Source: JADJNW01 sp964517145 (lineage in GTDB: Bacteria > Bacteroidota > Bacteroidia > Chitinophagales > Saprospiraceae). From it: a DNA stretch of 64,000 nucleotides. Both the position numbers and the translations under genes were made by a program. Where the stretch lies: the NCBI GenBank assembly GCA_964517145.1, contig CAZFBN010000003.1, forward strand, positions 23,088 to 87,087, in the 5' to 3' direction. Shown here piece after piece: positions 53,948 through 62,099 of this stretch (the first letter of the stretch is position 1; each line of letters opens with the position of its first letter). A model generated the notes under the pieces. It ran no database searches and had not been told where the DNA came from. It was given only the letters and a program-made list of their open reading frames with translations.

Positions 53948-55789
53948 ATGTGTGGAATAGTAGCGTACATTGGGACAAAAGAAGCTTATCCTATTCTAAT
54001 CAAAGGCTTACAAAGACTGGAATATCGCGGATATGACAGCGCTGGCGTGGCTATTTTGAATGGCGGCTTGCATGTTTATAAGAAAAAAGGCAAGGTGCAA
54101 GAACTCGTTCAATTTGCTGAACAAGCTGATACCAGTGGCAATATGGGCATTGGTCATACCCGTTGGGCAACGCACGGCGTACCCGATGACATCAATGCGC
54201 ACCCGCATTTTTCTGGGAATCAGCGCCTGGTAATTGTTCATAACGGCATTATCGAAAATTATGATATTATAAAAAAAGCCCTGGAAAAAGAAGGACATGT
54301 TTTTAAAAGCCAGACCGATACAGAGGTATTGGTGCATTTGATCGAAGAAATTCAAAGCCGCGAAAATCTTCAGTTGGAGGAGGCAGTGCGTGTTGCGCTT
54401 ACCCGTGTAGTAGGTGCTTATGCCATTGTAGTAATGGATCGGCACGAACCAGGCAAAATGGTGGCAGCTCGCAAATCAAGTCCGCTCGTGATTGGCATCG
54501 GCGAAGGCGAATATTTTTTGGCTTCTGATGCAACACCATTGGTAGAACACACCAAAAAAGTCGTCTATTTGAATGATGAAGAAATTGCAGTGGTAGAACG
54601 TAACAGCGATCTCCAAATCAAAAAAATTGATAGTAACGAAATTCAGACACCTTTTATTCACGAATTGGACATGGAAATCGAAGCTTTGGAAAAAGGAGGC
54701 TACGATTACTTCATGTTGAAAGAAATTTATGAACAACCCCACACCATAGCCGACGCGATGCGTGGTCGCGTCCATCCTGAAGAAAAATGGGTACATTTAG
54801 GCGGTTTGGATAGCATTATTGAACGAATTTCGGAAGCGCAGCGTTTCATTATTGCAGCCTGTGGTACTTCCTGGCACTCCGGTTTGATCGGCGAATATTT
54901 GATAGAAGACCTTGCCCGCATCCCGGTGGAAGTAGAATATGCTTCGGAACTTCGCTACCGCAATCCGGTTATAACCGATAAAGATGTTGTGATTGCGATT
55001 TCACAGTCAGGCGAAACGGCAGATACCCTAGCCGCAGTAGAATTAGCCAAACAAAAAGGCGCTACCGTTTTTGGTATTGTCAATGTAGTAGGCTCTTCTA
55101 TTGCGCGCGCCACGAACGCAGGTTCGTACATTCACGCTGGACCGGAAATTGGCGTGGCTTCTACCAAAGCTTTTACAGGACAAGTGACTTTGTTGACACT
55201 CATGGCGCTGCACCTGGCGCATAAACGTAGCGAATTAAGTGAAGAACGCTTCCACCAATTGCTTCAGGAGCTGTGCAACATTCCTGACAAGGTAAAACAA
55301 GTGTTGGAAAAAGATCGGCAAATTCAATACATTGCTGGTGAAATAAAAGATAAAACAAATGCATTATATTTGGGGCGCGGCTATAACTTTCCAGTAGCAC
55401 TCGAAGGTGCTTTGAAATTGAAAGAAATTTCTTATATTCATGCCGAAGGATATCCGGCGGCAGAAATGAAGCATGGTCCAATTGCCCTTATTGACGAGGA
55501 AATGCCCGTGATCGTTATTGCTACCAACCGAAGCGCTTATGAAAAAATTGTAAGCAATGTGCAGGAGGTAAAAGCACGACACGGTATTGTTATTGCAGTT
55601 GTTACAGAAGGCGACGAAATAATTAGTAAAATGGCAGATCATACAATTGAAATTCCTGACACCGAAGAGCCTTTTACGCCGCTGTTGTCGGTTATTCCAT
55701 TACAATTGCTTTCTTATCATATTGCAGTGATGCGAGGTTGCAATGTAGATCAGCCGCGCAATTTGGCAAAATCTGTCACCGTAGAGTAG
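53948..55789 (+). CDS. glmS: Glutamine-fructose-6-phosphate aminotransferase (isomerizing)
   Basis: The 613-aa product has the N-terminal glutaminase with catalytic Cys2 (MCGIVAYIGTKEAYPILIKGL), RGYDSAG, GHTRWATHG, and two SIS domains (AACGTSWHSGL, AISQSGETADTLAA; GRGYNFPVALEGALKLKEISYIHAEGY). It makes glucosamine-6-phosphate for peptidoglycan and LPS. Its stop codon TAG is part of a REP-like palindrome. No glmS ribozyme was seen in the 114-bp leader. Confidence 0.97.
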   Translation: MCGIVAYIGTKEAYPILIKGLQRLEYRGYDSAGVAILNGGLHVYKKKGKVQELVQFAEQADTSGNMGIGHTRWATHGVPDDINAHPHFSGNQRLVIVHNGIIENYDIIKKALEKEGHVFKSQTDTEVLVHLIEEIQSRENLQLEEAVRVALTRVVGAYAIVVMDRHEPGKMVAARKSSPLVIGIGEGEYFLASDATPLVEHTKKVVYLNDEEIAVVERNSDLQIKKIDSNEIQTPFIHELDMEIEALEKGGYDYFMLKEIYEQPHTIADAMRGRVHPEEKWVHLGGLDSIIERISEAQRFIIAACGTSWHSGLIGEYLIEDLARIPVEVEYASELRYRNPVITDKDVVIAISQSGETADTLAAVELAKQKGATVFGIVNVVGSSIARATNAGSYIHAGPEIGVASTKAFTGQVTLLTLMALHLAHKRSELSEERFHQLLQELCNIPDKVKQVLEKDRQIQYIAGEIKDKTNALYLGRGYNFPVALEGALKLKEISYIHAEGYPAAEMKHGPIALIDEEMPVIVIATNRSAYEKIVSNVQEVKARHGIVIAVVTEGDEIISKMADHTIEIPDTEEPFTPLLSVIPLQLLSYHIAVMRGCNVDQPRNLAKSVTVE

Positions 55790-55827
55790 CCTTTAGGCTG
55801 CTTTCGTTCACAAGGCTTTAGCCTTGT
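55787..55827 (+). repeat. REP-like double palindrome overlapping the glmS stop codon
   Basis: TAGCCTTTAGGCTG (55787-55800) is followed by CTTTCGTTC and ACAAGGCTTTAGCCTTGT (55810-55827). The glmS stop TAG is 55787-55789. This is the same family as 22752 and 24021. Confidence 0.85.
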
Positions 55828-55852
55828 TATTAACCGAATTTATTTTAAATCA

Positions 55853-56644
55853 ATGAGTAATAAAGAATTGCAGTTAGAATACAATAGCCAACGGGAAGAG
55901 TTGATTATTCCTGAATACGGTCGCCATGTGCAAAAATTGATCGAGCACGCTAAAACAATTGAAAGTTTGGAAATGCAGCGTGCTTTTGTGGACGAAGTGG
56001 TGAATTTGATGATGCAAATCCACCCCCAAAGCCGCAATGTGGAAGATTATCGTGAAAAACTTTGGAAGCACGCGTATCGCATCGCGAATTATGAGCTGAA
56101 GGCAGCGCCACCAAGTGGCATGATTCCTCGTCCGGAAGACGCTACCAAAAAGCCGGAGCAAGTGGGCTACCCGCTATCCGAGGCGCAGTTCCGCCACTAT
56201 GGTCATAACGTGCAAAACCTTATCAAAAAGGCACTCACTATGCCAGAAGGTCCCAAGCGCGATGGTTTTGTCGCGGTCATCGGTTCTTACATGAAGTTAG
56301 CTTATAAAACCTGGAATAAAGAGCACTACGTCAGCGACGATATCATCAAAGGGGACCTGGAAACCTTGTCGAACGGTCAATTGGTACTCGAAGAGAATAC
56401 CTCTTTCGATAGCCTAGCTGCCGCTCGCCGTCGTAAACAACAGCAACAACAAGCTCAGTATCAACAAAATGGTGGAGATCGGGATCGCGACAGAGACCGG
56501 GATCGAGGTGATCGCGATCGGGGTTTCCGCGACCGCAATATTGGGCGCGACCGCGATAGAAATGACCGTGACCGTAATGACCGCCGAGGCGATAATCGCT
56601 ATGGCAATAACAACCGCGGCAATATGAATCGTCGCAAAAAGTAA
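55853..56644 (+). CDS. DUF4290 protein with C-terminal Arg-Asp repeat tail
   Basis: The 263-aa product has an N-terminal alpha-helical DUF4290 domain of about 185 residues (ELQLEYNSQREELIIPEYGRHVQKLIEHAKTI, FRHYGHNVQNLIKKAL). A Gln-rich stretch follows, then about 55 residues of RD/RN repeats ending in Asn/Gly/Arg-rich sequence. It has no signal peptide and is probably cytoplasmic. The RD tail resembles intrinsically disordered RNA-binding tails. It lies between glmS and lpxD; function unknown. Confidence 0.87.
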   Translation: MSNKELQLEYNSQREELIIPEYGRHVQKLIEHAKTIESLEMQRAFVDEVVNLMMQIHPQSRNVEDYREKLWKHAYRIANYELKAAPPSGMIPRPEDATKKPEQVGYPLSEAQFRHYGHNVQNLIKKALTMPEGPKRDGFVAVIGSYMKLAYKTWNKEHYVSDDIIKGDLETLSNGQLVLEENTSFDSLAAARRRKQQQQQAQYQQNGGDRDRDRDRDRGDRDRGFRDRNIGRDRDRNDRDRNDRRGDNRYGNNNRGNMNRRKK

Positions 56645-56720
56645 GCAGGTTTAAAAATTGTTTGTTTTCATAAAAGTATAAAATGGAATCGCGCGCAAGG
56701 CTTGGTTCCATTTTCTTTTT

Positions 56721-56728
56721 TAATTTTG
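56721..56728 (+). promoter_or_regulatory. Candidate -7 box for the lpxD gene
   Basis: TAATTTTG fits TAnnTTTG and lies 61 bp upstream of the start codon. Confidence 0.4.
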
Positions 56729-56789
56729 CCGCTATTGCAAAAATTAGGATATCTGACATCAACCGTCCGACATCTGTTATTTCAATATC

Positions 56790-57725
56790 ATGGATTTTCC
56801 TCAACCCATTCCGGTTCAAGCCATTGCTGTAAAAATTGGCGCTACCCTCCTTGGCGATGATACACTACAAGCCATTGGCATCAATGAAATTCACCAGGTG
56901 CGCCCTGGTGACATCACTTTTTCCGATGTGAAAAAATATTTTACAAAGGCATTGAAATCAGCTGCTACGATTGTCATTTTGAACGAAGAAGCCGAGTGCC
57001 CGCCAGGAAAAGCCTTGTTATTATGCAAAGACCCTTTTGCCGCTTACGATGGTCTAATTCGCGAATTTCGTCCGTTTCAGCCTGTCAATCAAACGATTAG
57101 CTCCAGTGCCCAAATCGATCCTTCTACCATTATCGAACCAGGTGCTATTATTGCACCGCATGTAATAATCGGTAAAAATTGTTACATTCAGTCGAATGTT
57201 GTGATAAGTGAACATACAGTTATTGAAAATGATGTAACCATTTATGCCGGAGCGCTCATTGGCAGCGATGCTTTTTACTTCAAAAAAACAGAAACCGGCT
57301 ATCACCGTTGGCGTTCTGGCGGGCGGGTTATATTGGAAGATCGAGTAGAGATTGGCGCTGGATGTACCATCAATAAAGGCGTTTCCGGCGATACGATCAT
57401 TGGTGCCGGCACCAAACTCGATGCGCAGGTGCACATCGGGCACGATGTGGTGGTCGGTAAAAATTGCCTCTTTGCAGCACAAGTAGGCATTGGCGGCAAT
57501 ACGGTGGTGGGTGACAATGTGGTGCTGTACGGGCAGGTCGGCATTGCACAAAATCTAAAAATCGGCGATAACGTGGTCGTTCTCGCAAAATCTGGGGTTT
57601 CCAAAGATTTGGAAGCAGGCAAAGTGTATTTTGGTTACCCGGCGGGCGAGGCGCGCGGCATTTATCGGGAATTAGCAGCGCTGCGGCATTTGCCGGAGTT
57701 TTTTGTAAGTTATTATGAAAAGTGA
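56790..57725 (+). CDS. lpxD: UDP-3-O-acylglucosamine N-acyltransferase
   Basis: The 311-aa product has the LpxD N-terminal uridine-binding domain (IGATLLGDDTLQAIGINEIHQVRPGDITFSD) and a left-handed beta-helix of hexapeptide repeats (IIEPGAIIAPHVIIGKNCYI...). AQVHIGHDVVVG contains the catalytic His, and VYFGYPAGEARG closes the helix. It adds the second acyl chain in lipid A synthesis. It is slightly shorter than E. coli LpxD; this phylum often has two LpxD-like proteins. Confidence 0.92.
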   Translation: MDFPQPIPVQAIAVKIGATLLGDDTLQAIGINEIHQVRPGDITFSDVKKYFTKALKSAATIVILNEEAECPPGKALLLCKDPFAAYDGLIREFRPFQPVNQTISSSAQIDPSTIIEPGAIIAPHVIIGKNCYIQSNVVISEHTVIENDVTIYAGALIGSDAFYFKKTETGYHRWRSGGRVILEDRVEIGAGCTINKGVSGDTIIGAGTKLDAQVHIGHDVVVGKNCLFAAQVGIGGNTVVGDNVVLYGQVGIAQNLKIGDNVVVLAKSGVSKDLEAGKVYFGYPAGEARGIYRELAALRHLPEFFVSYYEK

Positions 57726-57782
57726 ACCGCCTTTTTCGGAACTTAAAAAAATGGGGTGCGGTTGCGTTTAAAAATTTTCATA

Positions 57783-58571
57783 ATGTCTCACCTGGACCTT
57801 ATCCGCGACAATTTTATCGCCAAAGCCACGCATTTTGCCCGACTTGTTCCTGGAATGTCGGTGGAAGAAAATCCAGCATTGGTGCGGGTGGACAGCAACT
57901 TGCCTTCTGACACTTACAACACGGTGGTGATTAAAATGGCAGATTTTAACGCTGCAAAAGCAGTTGTAGAATTTTATCAAAACAAAAATTTTCCGGCGGC
58001 TTTTTGGGTTTTTGAATCGCCCATTTTATTAGAAATTGCCCAGCAATTACTTGATTTGCAACTCATTACAAATGAAGTAAATATTGCAATGTCAGTTGAT
58101 TTAAAAGGCATTCCAACCAACTATAAAGCCATTCCCGGATTCAACATTCAGCTTGCCGCTACACCAATGGAAATGCTCGCTCATGCCAACGTGCTGTCGA
58201 GCTTGTTTGAACCATCTGCCGAAGCAATTCAAATTAGAAAATATTATCAATCAATTATACCTTATTACGAACCAAATACATCACCGATTCAATTTTTTAT
58301 CGGAATGCATCAGGAAGAAGTCGTGTCCACCGGTACTTTGTTTTTCGATCAAAATTCAGCAGGCATTTATGATATTGCCACTAAAATGAACGTCAGAGGA
58401 AAGGGCTTTGGATCACAAATGTTTCAGTATTTATTACAAGTGGCTAAAAATCAAGGCGCTACAACTGCCGTATTGCAAGCCTCCCCCGATGGATTGGGCA
58501 TTTACAAAAAAGTGGGATTTCAGGAAGTCGGCTCAGTGAAGATATTTGAAAACCTGCACCTATTGCAATAA
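57783..58571 (+). CDS. GNAT-family N-acetyltransferase
   Basis: The 262-aa product has an N-terminal helical/beta region (about 1-120) and a C-terminal GNAT domain (about 125-262) with the acetyl-CoA loop MNVRGKGFGSQMFQYLLQVAKNQGA and ASPDGLGIYKKVGFQEVG. Substrate unknown. ATG 57783 is favoured over 57756, which would add nine unmatched residues. The gene ends in a convergent terminator. Confidence 0.88.
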   Translation: MSHLDLIRDNFIAKATHFARLVPGMSVEENPALVRVDSNLPSDTYNTVVIKMADFNAAKAVVEFYQNKNFPAAFWVFESPILLEIAQQLLDLQLITNEVNIAMSVDLKGIPTNYKAIPGFNIQLAATPMEMLAHANVLSSLFEPSAEAIQIRKYYQSIIPYYEPNTSPIQFFIGMHQEEVVSTGTLFFDQNSAGIYDIATKMNVRGKGFGSQMFQYLLQVAKNQGATTAVLQASPDGLGIYKKVGFQEVGSVKIFENLHLLQ

Positions 58572-58606
58572 AAATGGTCAATTGGCTGCCTGCCAAATGA
58601 CCATTT
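58572..58606. terminator. Bidirectional terminator between convergent genes
   Basis: AAATGGTCA and TGACCATTT enclose TTGGC-TGCCT-GCCAA, giving a 15-bp stem with one A-A mismatch. It lies immediately after the GNAT stop and faces the minus-strand mini-protein gene. Confidence 0.75.
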
Positions 58607-58628
58607 GAAATTAAACGTAAAAAGATAT

Positions 58629-58982
58629 TTATCGTTTGCTGACTCTTTGTGTTACAATAGTTTGTCCGCTTCTATCCACTAATTGCACCAAGTACAAGCC
58701 TTTAGGTAAATCGCTGATATTGTAGCGCTGCCCGTCATTGGCATCGAAGCGCTTGAGCTCCTTCCCTACCAAATTAAATACCACCACTTGCGAGACTTTT
58801 TCACTTTGGCTCAATTCAAAATAATCAGTAGCAGGGTTGGGGAAAATCTTGATGGTAGGATTGTCTCCACCACCGTTCGTTTTGGTTGCCGCCAACGCAT
58901 AACGGTCTGTGGCAAAGCGCACCTGCGCGCTCATTGGGAGCATCGTTGAAATTAACAGAATAATGTGTACAATTTTTTTCAT
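58629..58982 (-). CDS. Mini secreted protein made mainly of a T9SS sorting domain
   Basis: The 117-aa product (start MKKIVHIILLISTMLPMSAQ, signal peptide) has about 25 linker residues and then a type A sorting domain filling the rest (IKIFPNPATDYFEL, LPKGLYLVQLVDRSGQ, IVTQRV). No functional domain is present between signal and sorting region. It would be exported and sorted by the type IX system with almost no cargo. Confidence 0.9.
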   Translation of the reverse strand: MKKIVHIILLISTMLPMSAQVRFATDRYALAATKTNGGGDNPTIKIFPNPATDYFELSQSEKVSQVVVFNLVGKELKRFDANDGQRYNISDLPKGLYLVQLVDRSGQTIVTQRVSKR

Positions 58983-59243
58983 GCTGCTACGTTTACGTTT
59001 TTGGGAATGGCTGTAAAATTGAACAATATATGGCAAATTATCAAGTGTTTGTCCATATCTTTAAGAAACTTTAACAAAATTCATTCCCTTTTTTTATAAT
59101 AAGAGAACAAATTCAGTGCCAAAGTTGCTCACTGAACCCATAATTTTTAAAAAAATTCGATTAAAAAGCAAATAGCGCCGACTGAAAGAAAAAAATGTAC
59201 CTGCTCGAAGTGATTCCAGCAGGCACGTTTTGCATGGTAATAT

Positions 59244-61163
59244 TTATAAAAGTGTCTTAAAATATTCCACAAATTCCGCCACTTTCATGCTGCCCTTGTC
59301 GCCTTCGCCCTGGCGGCGCACCGAAACTTCGCCATTTTCCGCCTCTTTTTCACCGATAATGAGCATAAACGGAATTTTTTTCAACTCGGTATCGCGAATT
59401 TTCTTGCCAATTGTTTCACTACGTTCATCAATCAAGCCTACAATGTCGTGGGCTGCCAATTCTTTCTGAATGGTTTTACACTGGTCAATGAATTTGTCGC
59501 TGATCGGCAACAACGCGTATTGCTCCGGCATGAGCCACAGCGGGAATTTCCCCGCCGTGTTTTCAATCAAAATACTGATAAATCGTTCCATCGAGCCAAA
59601 CGGCGCACGGTGAATCATCACTGGGCGATGCGGCTGATTGTCAGGACCAATGTACTCTAATTCAAAGCGTTCCGGCAAATTGTAATCCACCTGAATCGTA
59701 CCCAACTGCCAGGAGCGACCAATGGCGTCTTTCACCATGAAATCGAGCTTCGGACCGTAGAATGCCGCTTCGCCCAATTCCGTTACCGTCGTTAAACCCG
59801 CTTCGGCTGCGGCTTCTATGATGGCACGCTCTGCTTTTTCCCAGTTTTCGGCAGAACCGATGTATTTCGATGGATTTTCAGGGTCGCGCAAGGAAATTTG
59901 CGCCGTGAAATTCGCAAATCCCATTTTTGACAAAACAGTCTGCGTCAAATCCAGCACGTTTAAAAATTCGTCTTTCACCTGATCGGGTGTACAGAAAATA
60001 TGCGCATCATCCTGCGTAAAGCCACGCACCCTCGACAAACCGTGCAATTCGCCACTTTGCTCATAGCGATACACCGTGCCAAATTCACCAATGCGCAGCG
60101 GCAATTCCTTGTAAGAATGCGGCTTGTTGGCATAAATTTCACAATGGTGCGGACAGTTCATGGGCTTCAGCAAAAACTCCTCGCCCTCGCGTGGCGTGTG
60201 AATCGGTTGGAAGCTATCCTTGCCGTATTTCTCGTAATGTCCAGAAGTTACATATAAGTCTTTTTTGCCTATGTGCGGCGTTACCACCATTTTATACCCG
60301 CGTTTTTCCTGCTCTTCGCGCATGAAATTCATCAGGCGTTCGCGCAGTTGGGTTCCTTTCGGTAGCCAAATCGGCAAGCCCGCGCCCACGCGCTCCGAAA
60401 ACATGAAGAGTTCCATCTCCGTGCCAATCTTGCGATGGTCGCGCTTTTTGGCTTCTTCCATCATCTGGATAAACTCCGTCAACTCCTTCTGCTTCGGAAA
60501 AGTGATGCCGTAAATGCGCGTCATCTGCTTGCGCTTCTCATCGCCGCGCCAGTAGGCACCGGAGAGCTTTGTCAGCTTAACCGCCTTGATTTTCTCAGTA
60601 TTTGGAATGTGCGGACCCCGACACAAGTCCACAAAATTGCCCTGCTTGTAAAAAGTGATTGTACCGTCTTCCAATTCACTGAGCAATTCGAGTTTATACT
60701 CGTCGCCTTTGAGTTCAAAATATTTGATGGCGTCGCCTTTCGTGATTTCCTCGCGGATGTATTCACTTTTCTGACCCGCGAGTTCCATCATCTTTTGCTC
60801 AATTTTGTCAAAATCTTCCGAACTCAAGGTGCGGTCGCCGGTATCTACATCATAATAAAATCCGCCTTCAATGGCAGGACCAATGCCAAACTTCGTGCCC
60901 GGATACAGCGCTTCCAGTGCCTCCGCCATCAGGTGCGCCGACGAGTGCCAAAACGTTGCCTTTCCCTCCTTGTCGTCCCATGTCAACAGATTCAATGTAG
61001 CGTCATCCTGGATGGGGCGGGTGGCATCCCACACTTCGCCGTTTACTTTTGCTGCCAATACATTGCGCGCCAAGCCCTCACTGATGGACTTCGCGATTTC
61101 CAGCGCCGTCGTACCTTTTTCGTACGCACGCACCTTACCATCGGGGAAAGTAATTTGCATCAT
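59244..61163 (-). CDS. thrS: Threonyl-tRNA synthetase
   Basis: The 639-aa product has a TGS domain (ITFPDGKVRAYEKGTTALEIA), the SAD editing domain (FWHSSAHLMAEAL; FVDLCRGPHIPN), the class II core (FMREEQEKRGYKMVVTPHIG, MNCPHHCEIY with a zinc Cys, GEFGTVYRYEQSGELHGLSRVRGFTQDDAHIF) and a C-terminal anticodon domain. It charges tRNA-Thr. Codon 1 or 2 is the start. No T-box-like structure was seen in the leader. Confidence 0.98.
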   Translation of the reverse strand: MMQITFPDGKVRAYEKGTTALEIAKSISEGLARNVLAAKVNGEVWDATRPIQDDATLNLLTWDDKEGKATFWHSSAHLMAEALEALYPGTKFGIGPAIEGGFYYDVDTGDRTLSSEDFDKIEQKMMELAGQKSEYIREEITKGDAIKYFELKGDEYKLELLSELEDGTITFYKQGNFVDLCRGPHIPNTEKIKAVKLTKLSGAYWRGDEKRKQMTRIYGITFPKQKELTEFIQMMEEAKKRDHRKIGTEMELFMFSERVGAGLPIWLPKGTQLRERLMNFMREEQEKRGYKMVVTPHIGKKDLYVTSGHYEKYGKDSFQPIHTPREGEEFLLKPMNCPHHCEIYANKPHSYKELPLRIGEFGTVYRYEQSGELHGLSRVRGFTQDDAHIFCTPDQVKDEFLNVLDLTQTVLSKMGFANFTAQISLRDPENPSKYIGSAENWEKAERAIIEAAAEAGLTTVTELGEAAFYGPKLDFMVKDAIGRSWQLGTIQVDYNLPERFELEYIGPDNQPHRPVMIHRAPFGSMERFISILIENTAGKFPLWLMPEQYALLPISDKFIDQCKTIQKELAAHDIVGLIDERSETIGKKIRDTELKKIPFMLIIGEKEAENGEVSVRRQGEGDKGSMKVAEFVEYFKTLL

Positions 61164-61166
61164 TTT

Positions 61167-61257
61167 GAATATTAAATTATGAATTTTTAATGTTTAATGC
61201 TTTACCAACGCCGAAAAGTTCCATTGAGCATTGAACATTCAAAATTAAGCATTTGAA
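61167..61257. repeat. Quasi-palindromic word repeat upstream of thrS
   Basis: The left arm (61167-61200) contains GAATTTTTAATGTTTAATGC; the right arm (61228-61257) GCATTGAACATTCAAAATTA. The arms are approximate reverse complements. Confidence 0.65.
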
Positions 61258-61449
61258 AGAAAGCGGTGCGAATTTAGGATTTTTATTAAGTTTTTAAAAG
61301 TATTTCCAGAACAAACCTGAGGTTGCTATTTGCAATCCTCCTCAAAAATGCGTTAATTTAGACAGAATATTATGCTGTGGCAATTGAGCTTGTTTAAAAT
61401 TGATAAATAATCTTAATGTTAATCAATAAATGAGTGTTTTTTACGATCT

Positions 61450-61521
61450 GCCACAAATACACAAAGGCACAAATTTTACACAAAGCTTTCGTGAGACTTA
61501 GTGATTTTGTGCCTTGGTGGC
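61450..61521. repeat. Quasi-palindromic word repeat, CCACAAATACACAAAGGCAC type
   Basis: The left arm begins GCCACAAATACACAAAGGCA; the right arm ends TTTTGTGCCTTGGTGGC. CACAAA words are reiterated in between. The surrounding spacer 61258-61692 has no recognised gene. Confidence 0.75.
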
Positions 61522-61692
61522 GAAATTAGGTGCTTTATCAACTTTACTGGTTCGTTTTCATATTAAACAAAATCTTTAATTTTAAACAACTTCATAGAGA
61601 ACGTTTTTTACAAAACGGCTAAATTTTTAAACTTTATGCGGCTATTTGCTTTTCAATAGACAGTATTTTTTACAGACAAACCATTCAAAGCA

Positions 61693-61896
61693 ATGCACTA
61701 CTTGACGATCTCTGCCTGGATTTTCGCTTTTTTATTACTCATGGTTGCCTTGTTATTTTTGTATCCGGCGATGTACGTCATTGGCTTTAGCGTTGTTTTT
61801 TTACCATTCGTCATCGTGGTGCAGGCGGTGCTCATTTTGAGATCAAAAGACAAACCGCTCAAAAACAGTAGCAATCGTTGGTATGAGCATCCCTAA
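61693..61896 (+). CDS. 67-aa two-helix membrane protein
   Basis: The frame encodes two hydrophobic helices (residues about 5-25 and 28-49) and a polar C-terminus (RSKDKPLKNSSNRWYEHP). No family recognised. A long 5' spacer and a stand-alone position give little context; coding composition is plausible. It is followed by a candidate regulator site for the UspA gene. Confidence 0.5.
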   Translation: MHYLTISAWIFAFLLLMVALLFLYPAMYVIGFSVVFLPFVIVVQAVLILRSKDKPLKNSSNRWYEHP

Positions 61897-62014
61897 ATAC
61901 CTGTAACTTTCTTTCTAAAATGTTACCAAAACCCCAACGCCTAAACATCGGCCATTGACTAACAACTACCATCTTCAAACACTCCCATCCTTGTTATATC
62001 AAACGCCTCGCTTT

Positions 62015-62028
62015 TTGATAAATATCAC
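62015..62028 (+). promoter_or_regulatory. FNR/Crp-like box upstream of the UspA gene
   Basis: TTGATAAATATCAC matches TTGAT-N4-ATCAA at nine of ten positions. It lies 85 bp before the start codon at 62100. A second weaker dyad TTGTTATATCAA lies at 61991-62002. Confidence 0.4.
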
Positions 62029-62099
62029 GCCTCGTAGTGCGAATTATCATTTTTAAATGGCTCAGTGTCAGCTACATTGTAGATACAAAATTTTGAGCC

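Noticed and set aside
54008..55642. Minus-strand frames inside glmS
   Set aside because: They are antisense shadows of a clearly conserved gene.
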